Shown here: piece by piece, positions 11,391 to 21,333 of the stretch
Numbering within the stretch: position 1 is the stretch's first letter
Layout: the number at the start of each line of letters is the position of its first letter
DNA from: Zhengitettix transpicula
Taxonomy: Eukaryota; Arthropoda; Insecta; Orthoptera; Tetrigidae
NCBI GenBank assembly: GCA_037074705.1
Contig: CM073591.1
Coordinates: 179,701,432-179,765,431 of the forward strand
Length of the DNA stretch: 64,000 nucleotides
Direction: 5' to 3'
The notes under the pieces: generated by a model
What the model saw: only the letters and a program-made list of their open reading frames with translations
What the model was told of the DNA's origin: nothing
Databases searched by the model: none
Program-made: the position numbers and the translations under genes

Positions 11391-12403
11391 TACGACGGAA
11401 AGAAAGCAAAATATAATCAATGAGATGCATAATTGTCAAATAGGAGGTCATCAGGGAATTCAGAAAACAGTTAATCGAATTAAATTATACTTGACATGGC
11501 CGGATATTGAGAAAGATGTAGTAAATTTCATTAAGAAATGTAAAATATGCCAAGTAAATAAGGAAATTAACAATAAAGTAAAACAACCATTAGAAGTTAC
11601 AGGCACTCAAGCAGAACCATAGATGAAAATTTATCTAGATATAGTAGGACCTCTTCCAGTAACTGAAAGGGGAAATAAATATATTTTAACATGTCAAAAT
11701 AACTTAAGTAAATATGTTATAGCTATTCCCATTAGTAATCAGACAGTTGAGGAAGTAGCCGAAGCTTTTATTAATCATATTATTTTAATATAAGGAGTAC
11801 CTTTATTCATAGTAACAGATCAAGGAACCAACTTTATGTCAGATATTTTTAAAAGGATCTGTAAAATTTTTAAAATTAACGACAACAGTTTATCATCCAG
11901 AAAGTAACGGGAGTTTAGAAAGATCTCACAAGAATTTAGTGACTTACCTAAGATGTTTTTGTGACCCTAAAACGTATGATTGCGATAAATGGATACCTTT
12001 CGCGAGTTTTGCTTACAATACAATTCCACATACGATTACCAAAATTACACCATACGAGATATTATTTGGAAGGAAATGTAATTTACCGGGATATTTACAA
12101 ATTAAATCCACCCCGTCATATAATTATGATGATATTGTACAAAGTATAAAGTTTAAGATGCAAAGTTGCCAACAGATGGCTAAAAATAGGTTAATGTATT
12201 TTAAGGAAATCCAACGACAGAATACCAAATTAAATAAAGTGAATTTTAAGGATAATGATTTAGTGTTTTCACGGGCTGAGGCAAGGAATAAATTAGACCT
12301 CGTAATCAAAGGCCCATTTGAAATAAAGAAAGTTATGTTCCCAAATGCAGTTATTCAGGAAATGGGGAAAAGAAAGAAACAAACTGTTCATAAAAATAGA
12401 TAA
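11391..12403 (+). pseudogene. A integrase
   Basis: The integrase would join the cDNA to host DNA. The N-terminal HHCC zinc domain is visible (GGHQGIQKTVNRI, then CKICQ). The core has the first Asp in IYLDIVGP (about 11640), the second in TDQGTNF (about 11820) and the Glu in SLERSHKNL (about 11915), the DDE triad. After it come CNLPGY and a C-terminal FKDNDLVF...GPFEIKKV segment. Stops at 11620 and near 11791 and a frameshift around 11870-11890 break it. A GPY/F-type C-terminus is present; no chromodomain is seen. Confidence 0.9.
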
Positions 12404-12489
12404 AACATTACTTTTCTCCTCAGAGGGAGGTTGCTGACGGGGATGAAGGTTAATGGGGGTTGATAACTAAAAGGAGCATTCTTATTATA

Positions 12490-13065
12490 GGTACAGGAGC
12501 ATGGAAAATTTAAGAGTTTTTATTTTAATACTATTGGTACAAGGCTAAAAGCTGTAGACCATAGAAGAGTTTGATTGAACTACCGGGATATATTTCGATG
12601 AGGTAGGATCTTTTATCAGGTTAAATGGAAAGTTGTAAATTATGTTAATTTACAACCTACGTGGAAAGCCTAAACAAGAAAGTGACAGAATATTGTTCCA
12701 GATTAGAATGAAACGCTTTCTGATTGCGAATCATTTCTATATTATATTAAAGTAAAAAAATTATTTACGCAAATCATTTAAAAGAATTAATAACTAGATA
12801 TCATTTAGATTCTAAAGAAAAGCCACAACAAACGTTAGAAATATTATTAAACGCATTTGTGCGTGCTCAACAAGGAATGTTACAGGCCCAACTAATAATA
12901 ATTAATAATCAATAAATTATTGAAAAGCCAAAGTCTGCCAAGTGGTACGGAATTTCCCAATTTTCCTTTATCAGAGTTACAGAAGTTGATAACACCACAT
13001 ATATCTGGTATATTAGATATACCATTAGTCCCTTCTACCTCATATGCTAGAGGGAAAAAAATAGA
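12490..13065 (+). pseudogene. A envelope gene remnant
   Basis: Just after pol, a hydrophobic leader-like frame starts at the ATG near 12500 (MENLRVFILILLV), followed in broken frames by GIYFDEVGSF. These resemble the start of the B envelope, which has GIYISFENN at the equivalent place. Further pieces (QQTLEILLNAFVRAQQG, IWYIRYTISPFY at 12770-13050) fit central envelope sequence. Most of the gene is deleted and no cleavage site or membrane anchor remains. The call rests mainly on position and on similarity to B. Confidence 0.5.
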
Positions 13066-13582
13066 GGTAGGTTAACACTGACTCAGTATTGTGTAACCTT
13101 ATATGTTGTAACTACTGTAACAATGGATATATCCTTCCTATAGTTTCTCTCAAGTATGATTGTTGCGAAAGTTTAAAAAAAGTGTTTTATTGAGCAAAAT
13201 TTGTGAATTTGGTGAACATTATGGACGATCTACGAATAAATAAGTGAGTGAATTAAACAGCTTAATAAAAGAGAGAGGAAGCAATGATTTTCAAAATTGT
13301 ATGTTCACATCACCACTGCAGGCACAACTTAAATTATTGTATTACATTTTATTTGTATTTGTTGTTGCTGCTGCTGTTGTAATGTAAAATTCAGAAGTTT
13401 CTTTTTTGGCTTTAGGGCAAGTGGTCTCTCCGCCAATGCTAGCAGGACACCACGGAAAGATTAATTGTAAATGTGTTTAATTTAAGAAGTAAGTACCCCA
13501 CATAGGTTAAAGAAAAGAATTAGAAATAGAATAAGTGATACAAATTTTTTTAAAAAGAAAAAACTTTTCCCAAGCCGAGGGG
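13066..13582. other. A 3' untranslated region and polypurine tract
   Basis: Non-coding DNA between the env remnant and the 3' LTR. AAGCCGAGGGG at 13572-13582 directly precedes the LTR and is the likely polypurine tract that primes plus-strand synthesis, with two pyrimidine interruptions. Confidence 0.55.
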
Positions 13583-14125
13583 TGAAATGTGGCATTAAGA
13601 AAGTAGTATTAAGTAAGCGAGGAATTTGGAGCAAGCAGTCGCAACTACAAGCAAGGTGCCTCAATTCAGAGCTCTGACGCTTGTTTTTGCTGATTCGCGA
13701 ATTCCTCATTCCTCATCTGTGAAATATGGGTCGTGCCCCAGATGAATTAAAACCTGCAGCGCTACTCATATAGTTAGTTCATGATTTGGATTCAGTCAGG
13801 TGTATGCTTAGCACCCGGATGATTCATTTTCTCAAATTTTGTAACTTCAATTTATTATTGATATTGATTGTAAAATAAATAATAAATCCTTATTTCTACT
13901 ATATTGGAGTTCAAGTCTGTCTCCCTGCAGCCCTCCAACACGACTCCACATCCCGGAGAACTTTCTTTCCTATCTTCTTTCCTATAGTCAATCCTTGACA
14001 AACTATCCTTCTTGGAGGTGAACACCTCTCAAGTTCTCTTCAAGTTCACCGCAATTCCGCAGTCCCGGCGAACTTCACCTCCTACTTTCATTGTAATAAG
14101 AACAGCTACTGAGCTTATTATTACA
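13583..14125 (+). repeat. A 3' LTR (543 bp)
   Basis: Starts TGAAATGTGGC and ends TTATTATTACA. It matches the 5' LTR across its length apart from about 115 bp (13694-13808) missing from the 5' copy and a shorter replaced stretch after CCCTGCAGCC. Over the first 109 bases I count five differences. Confidence 0.92.
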
Positions 14126-14129
14126 CCTT
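14126..14129. other. CCTT target-site duplication of A
   Basis: Copy of 7394-7397. A 4-bp duplication is usual for Ty3/gypsy integration. Confidence 0.88.
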
Positions 14130-14350
14130 CTTTATTTCTATCATATCTTCTAGATTGTTGTTGACTGCTTAAATATCAATAAATGTAGTCTTCTAAATTT
14201 TGTCAGCGTTCCTCTTATTATGAAACCGACCGATATCAGATCCTCGACTGTCACTCAGGTGTGGCGAACACCAACGATACCGATTTCCTATTCACCTTTA
14301 CTAAACTCTTCCTCCTTCCTATTTCATCGACCCCCAACGTCGATATCACA
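14130..14350 (+). repeat. B 5' LTR, second part
   Basis: Continues the B LTR after element A and aligns with 23643-23863. It ends GATATCACA. Confidence 0.92.
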
Positions 14351-14368
14351 TGGTGGCAGCAATGTTGG
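14351..14368 (+). other. B primer-binding site
   Basis: TGGTGGCAGCAATGTTGG follows the LTR immediately and shares its first ten bases with the A site at 7841. Confidence 0.78.
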
Positions 14369-14559
14369 GATCATATCGAGGATCTACACTACATCGTAGC
14401 TGCATCGGATTGGTAGAATGAGTGCGTCTTTGCGACGGAGTTTGTCGCCTGGCCAGTGACATTCTTAACCGACGTTAAGTGGCAAAGCGTGGTATTTTGG
14501 ACTATTCACACGCCTGCGATTCATATAACGCAAAGGCGGAGGTAGAGGAGATATCGCTT

Positions 14560-15600
14560 GGAGCAGAAGCACGTTCCGGGCATCACACGCGGGGCACTTA
14601 GCAGCAGTCTGGAAAGAGCCTGCGACAAGGTTTGGCTGGAAGGACACTTGTATAAAATGATTATATTAAACATTCCGGATTACATAATAAAAACCATAGA
14701 ATCCTTCCTGACCGACAGCACAACGCATCACTATCTAGCATCAGAACAACAAAAGCAGGAGTTCCCCAAGGGAGCATATTGGGACCAACCTTGTTCAACC
14801 TCTACGTACACGATGTGCCCACAGTGAACGACTCAACGCTAGCCATGTTTGCCGACGACACCGCGTTACTAACACAGAGCGCCAAAATAGGAACTACAGT
14901 ACAGCACTTTCTAAATGCAGTAAATGTAAAGTGTGATTGGTATAATAAATGGAAAATAAAAATTAATACTACTAAATTCCAAGCAAAGATGTTCACATTC
15001 AAGCGCTACACTCTACTACTGACAATCCGACTGCACAATAATGAAATATCATGGAATCCAAAGGACTCAGTGATAAAAGTATCTTGGGGTCCACCTAGAT
15101 GCAAAACTGAACTGGAGCTACCACATCCATAAAAAACTAAACGAGTGCTACACAAGACTCTCTCTGCTCTACCTCCTGATATCATCTTCGAGTTGAATCC
15201 TCGCTCCTAATTTATAAATCGATTCTCCGACCCATTAATACGCCTGCCCAGCTTGGAGCATTGCACCTACGACTTCGCACAAGAAACTTCAAACCATACA
15301 GAATAAAGTGCTACGTATCGCAATTAACAGCCCGTGAATCGTACGAAACAGTCAAATACACCAAGAATTAAAGGTTCCACTTATAACAAACTATATCCAC
15401 AGCCTAAGCAGCAACTTTTTCAAAAATATAGTTAAGTGTAAAAGTGCAAAGAAATTAAACCTAGGACAAAAAAAACACCCATAAAAGACTCAAACGAAAG
15501 CTACCACAAGACTGAAACAAATAATTGTCAACCTATAAATACCTGAACCCAATGTTTATTGCCAGAGGTGTGAAAATATATTTAACATAACCCTCTACCA
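14560..15600 (+). pseudogene. Jockey-like LINE reverse transcriptase fragment in B leader
   Basis: This segment encodes part of a non-LTR (Jockey-clade-like) reverse transcriptase, not B sequence. DKVWLEGHLYKM marks block A, LGPTLFNLYVHDVP the block before the active site, and FADDTALL (14848-14859) the catalytic site. A WYNKWKIKINTTK thumb-like helix and, in other frames, SLLYLLISSSS-like and LRIAINSP-like C-terminal pieces follow to about 15430. Frameshifts occur near 14775 and after 15130. The coding strand is A/C-rich and G-poor, unlike the surrounding gypsy DNA. Its junctions were not resolved and no target duplication was found. The first part of the protein, including the endonuclease, is absent. 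Confidence 0.82.
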
Positions 15601-15952
15601 ATACTCTTAGCCATATGATTTCTTACTATATCATAGCAGTGAATTGCATTTTACTTGCAGACCCTGCTAAGTCGAGTTTTTTTTTAGAAAAAAAATATCA
15701 GCTGCGGGCCGGCTCTTCGTCAAGCTGCGAGTGCAGCGTGCAGGGAGACACCGGTGGGCCGGCGCTTGAGCGGCGAGACTCGCATCATCAGCGGCAGACG
15801 GCGAGAGCGGCGAACAACGTAGCAGAGGATTTCAGCGTGCAGGAGCGACTTTCCAGACCAGATCCACCCTTCATTTATTTTTATAAACGGTGAACCTTGT
15901 CCAAATCAATTTTATTGTGCAATATTGTCGAATAATGGGGTAGACGACGCAT
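15601..15952. other. B leader
   Basis: A GC-rich untranslated stretch (15700-15870) in front of gag. A T-run followed by an A-run at 15678-15697 could be the boundary of the preceding LINE insertion. No coding motif was recognised. Confidence 0.4.
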
Positions 15953-15979
15953 ATGGGGATAATGATAGGCAATCAACTC

Positions 15980-16790
15980 GAGGGTATGATACCGAAGTGT
16001 TTTATTGCTGCGACACAAGCGGTTAATTTAATTCCGGGTCCTTTTGTAGGAAACCCATCAGAACTTAGATCTTTTATTGAGGGAGCGGAAGCAGCTCTGA
16101 GTGTTACGCGTCCTACGAAACATAATATCATACTTAAATTCGTATAAGCAAAGTCAGCTGGCGAAGCTAAGAATACATTACTGGCTAGGTCAAAACGAAG
16201 TACGTGGGCATGCCTCGAAGAAAATTATTTAACTAAGAAAACGTTTGATTATTAAGCGTCTACACTATTTACTAGCAGACAGCATTAGAATGAAACTGTT
16301 AGTCAGTGGGCCTTCAGAGTGGATGTGATGGCCATGAATCTAAGTAGAGAGAGTATACAAACCTTGATACTGATGAAAGAAACAGAAGGTTTGCCAGAAA
16401 ATGAGTATGTCAAAGGCGGTATAGCGTTAATAGGTACATTTTTGAAAGCAACTTTGTGGCAGGTGTCACAGACCAGAGAATTAGATATCAAGTAAAATCT
16501 AAACAAGGGGGAAACAGTTTGGCCCAAGTTGTAGAATCTGCTTTACAGGAGGAAACTGAACTTCAATAAATGCGCTTTCGCGAAAATGACAAGTCATGGA
16601 TGCCTCGTAGGCAAGAAAAACCTGGTAGTTCGTACAGGCGTGATATCCGCCAGAGAAAAGAGCAATCTCCAAGTCGTGTTAGTGTTAAAAAGGAACAAAA
16701 GAGTTCCGAAATGAAATGTTATGGATGTGGTTTAGTTGGACACACCATAAACAATTGTAGGTGGTTACCATTGGACATTTTCCTTTGCTT
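15980..16790 (+). pseudogene. B gag with CCHC zinc knuckle
   Basis: The first part reads IPGPFVGNPSELRSFIEGAEAAL, parallel to the start of the A capsid region. It stops at 16145-16147 and continues in shifting frames through LLARSKRSTW and LEENYLTKKTFDY to a GGIALIGTFLKA stretch. At 16570-16790 a basic region precedes CYGCGLVGHTINNC (about 16718-16759), an intact C-X2-C-X4-H-X4-C nucleocapsid zinc knuckle. Order and similarity to A make gag certain. At least four frame breaks make it non-functional. Confidence 0.85.
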
Positions 16791-16826
16791 GCTAAACGTT
16801 GGAAAAACTTTTGAAAGTGAGAATTA

Positions 16827-17370
16827 GTGGCAAATGTAAAAAACATGTGCATAATACGTCTGCTTGAAGGTCAAAAAATGTCGGTTCGAAATTTGCAGTC
16901 GTTTCGAATTACTATGCATGACTGCTTGCTCTCAGGACGTAGGTTGTCGGGGCGAATGCACAACATACAACTAGGGGCTCAGCGAAGCACTGGTACCATA
17001 TCAAAACCAAGGTCAAAAGCGAGACCGAGTTTGAAACTATAAGTAAAGTTAAGTGTAATAATTTTAATGGATCCTAAAATAAATGTTACCGCACGAATGT
17101 GTGAAGGCGCAGGACGCAGCGTAATATCGCAGATAGAGTATGCACAGAATTGTGACACTGCCAAAGTAATTTATTTGTGCAATGTAATGGTGATAATAAT
17201 ATTTATGCGCAATGTAATAGTGCTAATAAGGTTTCTGCGCAATGTCGCAAAGAGTTAACACTCAGTTGTCAGAATAATGTTATAGATCAGTGCGATAAAT
17301 ATTTGGGAAGTGAACTTGACAATGAAATGCCGTTTAATAATAATAACGCGGACTTGTATTGATGGTTAAA
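16827..17370 (+). pseudogene. B gag-pro linker with spaced cysteines
   Basis: Between the zinc knuckle and the protease, a short frame at 17177-17362 shows cysteines at near-regular spacing (FVQCN/YAQCN/SAQCRK-like units, then LSCQ and DQCD) with many Asn residues. No domain is recognised; the corresponding part of A is shorter. The frame is then cut by the R retroposon insertion at 17383. Confidence 0.4.
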
Positions 17371-17382
17371 CCAACTAAAGTA
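17371..17382. repeat. 12-bp target-site duplication of R copy 1
   Basis: CCAACTAAAGTA is repeated exactly at 17977-17988, on the other side of the inserted element. Confidence 0.9.
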
Positions 17383-17976
17383 TTTTTTTTTAGGGCAACA
17401 GGCTACATGAGGGTGATCCACATTGGGCAACTCCCCTTTAATAGCATAGGAAGGGATTTGAAAGGGGGGATGCGGAAGGGTAGAGGAAGGTAGCCAAGGG
17501 TTACCCAGGGCCACCCCGGGCTATATTTTAAGGATCCTACCCGGCATTCGCCTAAAGAAATGCAGGAAAAACCTTAGAAAAACCTGCATCGGGTAGGTCG
17601 GGCATTGGGTACTTGTTCCACGCCCTTCCGATAGCGGGAGAGGAGCTTGCTGTGGGGACGCAGCATTCCCTTTTCCGTGGCTCGACCAGTTCAGGAGGCA
17701 GCTGGCCGACTATTCCAATTGGAATAGCGAACAACTCTTACCGTATGCCCAAGGTCTGTGACCCCGGAACATACACCTCTGAAAACAGGCCGAGGTGCCT
17801 CGGCTTGTGGGAACCTTAGTTCAAAAACGGAGAGGAAAAGGCATACCCAAAGGTAGCCCCTTCGTATCTCTCCTAAAAGGTTCTGCCTGCGAGAGAACAT
17901 CCCTCGCAGCTTACCTGCGAGAGAACATCCCTCACAGGTTACCTGCGAGAGACTCCTCTCGCACGTTCTTCGTTAG
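17383..17976 (-). mobile_element. Family R retroposon, copy 1 (most complete)
   Basis: A 594-bp insert with a T-run at its left edge, so the A-tail is on the minus strand and the sense strand is minus. The 12-bp duplication and A-tail are hallmarks of target-primed retroposition as in SINEs. Sense-strand landmarks: a 28-bp unit repeated three times at the 5' end (17886-17969), GTTCCCACAAGCCGAGG, TCCAATTGGAATAG, GGGTAGGATCC, and a terminal CTGTTGCCCTA before the A-run. Minus-strand frames at 17552-17734 and 17287-17514 match the open frame of copy 3. No tRNA-type A and B boxes were recognised. The family is unknown to me. Confidence 0.85.
17886..17969. repeat. Three 28-bp tandem units in R copy 1
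   Basis: Units start CCTGCGAGAGA at 17886, 17914 and 17942. Each contains its own small inverted repeat (TGCGAG...CTCGCA). They lie at the sense 5' end of the retroposon and were not seen in the other copies. Confidence 0.85.
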
Positions 17977-18004
17977 CCAACTAAAGTAATGCGACAACTG
18001 AAAT

Positions 18005-18300
18005 GTGGTTCGTAGCTGCGAGCGTGGTGGGAAGTCACGGTGCGACGTCATGGCTGATAGGGGCTCAGCTGAGATTTGGAGTAACAAGCAAGATGACAGC
18101 TCCCTTAAACGTTATTTTTGTGTGAAAGTATCGCCCATTCATTTAAATAAAGTTGCTTTGGCGCAAATAGACACAGTCTCAGAGATTAGCTTGGTGCGAA
18201 CAGATATTTTAGTAACAGGATGCCCAATCAAAGACCGTAGAATACAGATTCATGGAATAACATATATGGTACAGTTAGATTAAGTATATATTTATTGATA
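18005..18300 (+). pseudogene. B aspartic protease region
   Basis: The frame includes ALAQIDTVSEISLVRTDIL, matching the retroviral protease active-site strand. The usual Gly after Asp-Thr is Val (DTV), which should inactivate it. A stop follows at about 18281 and the frame resumes with LVMILGQDFF-like sequence in another phase. Confidence 0.65.
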
Positions 18301-18639
18301 AAACTATTGATCATAATTTTTATGCAACAGATGTACTTCCTAGTAATTTAGTAATGATATTAGGTCAAGATTTTTTTAAGTGCATGCGACATTGTATTGA
18401 CTAGCAAAAATGTTGTCCCTCAATTTTGCGAATTTGTTTACAATTAAGAGAAGTGGTTGCGTTTACTAGAGAACGAAGAATTATATCCAGGGTTATTCTG
18501 TGCTAGAAGTTTAGTTACGTGCCAGGACGGCATATTTAAGTGCCTTGTTGTCTATGCTACGCCAGAGAACGTAGTGTTGTACAGAGCGCCAGTGTTTCTT
18601 AAAGCACCCACTAGGTTACGTCAGGAAATAATTGATGAT

Positions 18640-20060
18640 TCTCATTTCATTAAGTCTAAAAGAAAAATTTACTTTTAGAAAAATTACGTTTAGGTCTTTT
18701 GAAGGAAGGTGCAGGCGAGATTCGCAGACTGTCTAAATTACGTAGATATTTTCCACCTTCCAGGGGATAAACTAACAACCACGACAGCGGCGGTACACAG
18801 AATTCCCACTCCGTTGGACGTTACACCGATCAACTTAAAAAATTAAAGGTTGGCAAAAACGCACAAACGCGAGGTTCAAGAGCAGGTTAAAGAGACGGTA
18901 AATCAGGGTATCATTGCGGAAAGTGATAGTGGATGGAATTCACCATTAATAGTAGTCCCGGAGTTCAAAAGCAAACTTGGCGAATCTGATTTGATTTCCG
19001 GAAATTGAATGAAATCACCTCAGGTGATTCATATCCAATTCCGAATATAGATGAGATTTTGGGAGAAATGGAAAATACTAAATTTTTCAGCGCCATAGAT
19101 GCTGCTAGCGGGTATCTACAGATAACCGATAGCTGAAGATGATCAGCAGAAAACTGGCTTCTCAACACGCAACAACCATTATCACTATCGGAGAATATGT
19201 TTTGGATTGAAATCAGCTCCTAGTACTTTTCAAAGAACGATATATCATATATTAAGAAAATCCTTAGGTGATAGAGTTCGGTATACATGGATGACATGTT
19301 AATAGCAGCAGAAACTTTGCAATTACACAATGATAAATTAGAAGAAGCTTTCAAGCAATTTAGAAAGTATACGATAAAAGTAGAGCCTCAGAAATGTGAA
19401 TTTCTACGTCCCGAGCTAAATTTCCTGGGTTATAGAGTAACAGGTAATGGAATTTTGCCAGATAAAAATAAGGTTAAGACTGTGGAAGAATTTCCCGTTC
19501 CAACGTGTCCCAAGAACGTCCGTTCGTTTATCAGTTTATCAAATTACTATCGGAAGTTCGTCAGTGATTATAGTGCATTGGCAAAACCTCTGATAATGTT
19601 ATTGAAAAAGGATGCTAAATTTAATTGGAGAACTGCACATCTTAAGGAGAAGTGTATTAAAGCACCATTGCTTCAAAGACCGTATTTTACAAAATCTTTC
19701 ATACTTCCTTGTGATGCATCTAATATGCAATAGGTTCGATCTTAAGTCAGGGAGAATTAGGTAAAGATCTTCCAGTAGCTTACGCAAGCAGAACATAAAC
19801 CCTCGTGAAATTAATTATACTACAACCGAGAAGGAATGTTTAAGTATTGTGTGGAGTTGTAATCATTTTAGGCCTTACGTTTTGGGCAGAACATTCAAGG
19901 TCATCACCGTTCATCGGAGCCTTGTCTGGTTATTGTTAATTGTAACGATTCAACTAGTAGACTCCAAAGGTGAAAATTGAAATTAATGGAATACAATTAC
20001 GAAATTGTCTTTAGGTCCGGCAAAAGGCAAGTAAACGCCGACGCCTTGACTAGGTATCCC
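18640..20060 (+). pseudogene. B reverse transcriptase and RNase H
   Basis: Follows the protease. Recognisable pieces are TTTAAVHRIPTP near 18780, a GWNSPLIVVP finger motif near 18930, RKLNEITSGDSYPIPN near 19005, AIDAASGYLQI near 19095, CFGLKSAPSTFQ near 19200 and YMDD at 19284-19295. Then come ELNFLGYRVTGNGI, LSNYYRKFVSDYSALAKPL, a PCDASN RNase H start near 19710 and a QVNADALTRYP end near 20030. Domain order and many residues match element A. At least six frameshifts or stops interrupt it. Confidence 0.88.
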
Positions 20061-21095
20061 GTAAATATTTTGTTAGCCGAAGTCGATTTAACTAATCAGC
20101 AAAAGTTAAAAATTATCAAAAAGTTTCACGATTTCCCAATCGGAGGACATTTATGAATGAATAAAACTGTAGAAAGAATAAAGCTATACAGAAATTGGAC
20201 AAATTTGGCATCTAAATGTAAAACTTGTCAGACAATTAAGTCAGATCAACATCCTGTAACACAGAAATTGCAAGTAACTGACACTCCTATGTATCCATGG
20301 AAGAAAATCAGTTTAGATGTAATGGGTCCCATTCAAATGAATGAACAAGGGAATAAATATATTTTGACGTGGCAAGATCACCTTACTACTCCACTTTGTG
20401 ATCAAACTGTAGAAACGGTAGCACGAGCTTTTGTTGATAAGATATTGTTAATTTATGGATTCCCAGAAACAGTTTTAAAGGATAGAGGTTCGAATTTGAA
20501 AAGCGATCTATTCAAATATGAATGTTGTTTAAAATTGATAAGATAGCTACTGCAGCATATATACATGATTCAATAGGATTTTTGGAACGAAGTCATGCCA
20601 GTGTAGCAAATTATTTGAGGGCATACAAGAATCCAAAGTTAAATAACTGGGATGAACACTTACCCTGTGCAGTTTTTGTATACAACATCTCTAGACATAG
20701 TGTGACAAAGTATAATACTCCGTGTGAGTTAATGTTTGGTAGAATATGCAGGATCATTGACACCCTAACCAGAGCAACCCAGGTAGTTAATAATTATGAT
20801 GAATATATATCAGATACAGGTTTCTCACCCGCCAGCAAGAAATTGATTGATTGATGCAAAGGAAAGTCAGCGTGAAAAAGTACCATACCATAGTGTAGAA
20901 TTTAAAAAGGGAGACGAAGTTCTTTTGAGAAATGAGGCTAGAACGTAAATGGACCCAAGATACGCAGGACCATATGAGGTCATAGAAATAAAATTCTCAG
21001 ATGCATTGATAAAGACAAATAAGAGGGGTCGTGTAACTAAAGTCCACACTGATCCTAGTGAGATCGTGCAAAGCAAAGAAGTTTTATAGGACTGA
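20061..21095 (+). pseudogene. B integrase
   Basis: The HHCC region is damaged (FPIGGHL, then a stop; CKTCQTIK). The core shows ISLDVMGP (about 20310), KDRGSNL (about 20480) and FLERSHASV (about 20580), which carry the DDE triad, followed by WDEHLPCAVFVYN and PCELMFGR. The C-terminal part is KKGDEVLLRNEAR, GPYEVIEI and VHTDPSEIV. Frameshifts occur near 20525 and 20850, and a stop at 20946. The protein layout equals that of A. Confidence 0.88.
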
Positions 21096-21333
21096 GTGAA
21101 ACCGCGAAAAGTAAAGTAATACAGGTCCTGGTGAGACCATAAAAATGTAAAAGGTCTCTAGTGAGACCATATTAAATAAATAACAATATTCAAACCCCAA
21201 GTTACTGAAGGTCAGTGAACGACCTTATTATGAGAGCAATAATGCTCTGCGCCATATTAAGCAAGTATAACCATAATGCATCTTAAAGTAATCCCCTTCC
21301 CATGATTAAATTCCTCAAACGTGATACTGCACT

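Larger units (their letters stand above)
7398..14125 (+). mobile_element. Inner Ty3/gypsy retrotransposon A
   Basis: A complete but dead LTR retrotransposon: 5' LTR 7398-7840, primer-binding site, gag, protease, RT-RNase H, integrase, an eroded env region and 3' LTR 13583-14125. It is flanked by the 4-bp duplication CCTT (7394-7397 and 14126-14129). The uninterrupted B LTR has a single CCTT at the matching place (about 23639), which proves the order of insertion. Pol shares its primer-site sequence and protein layout with B, so the two are related lineages. Confidence 0.94.
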
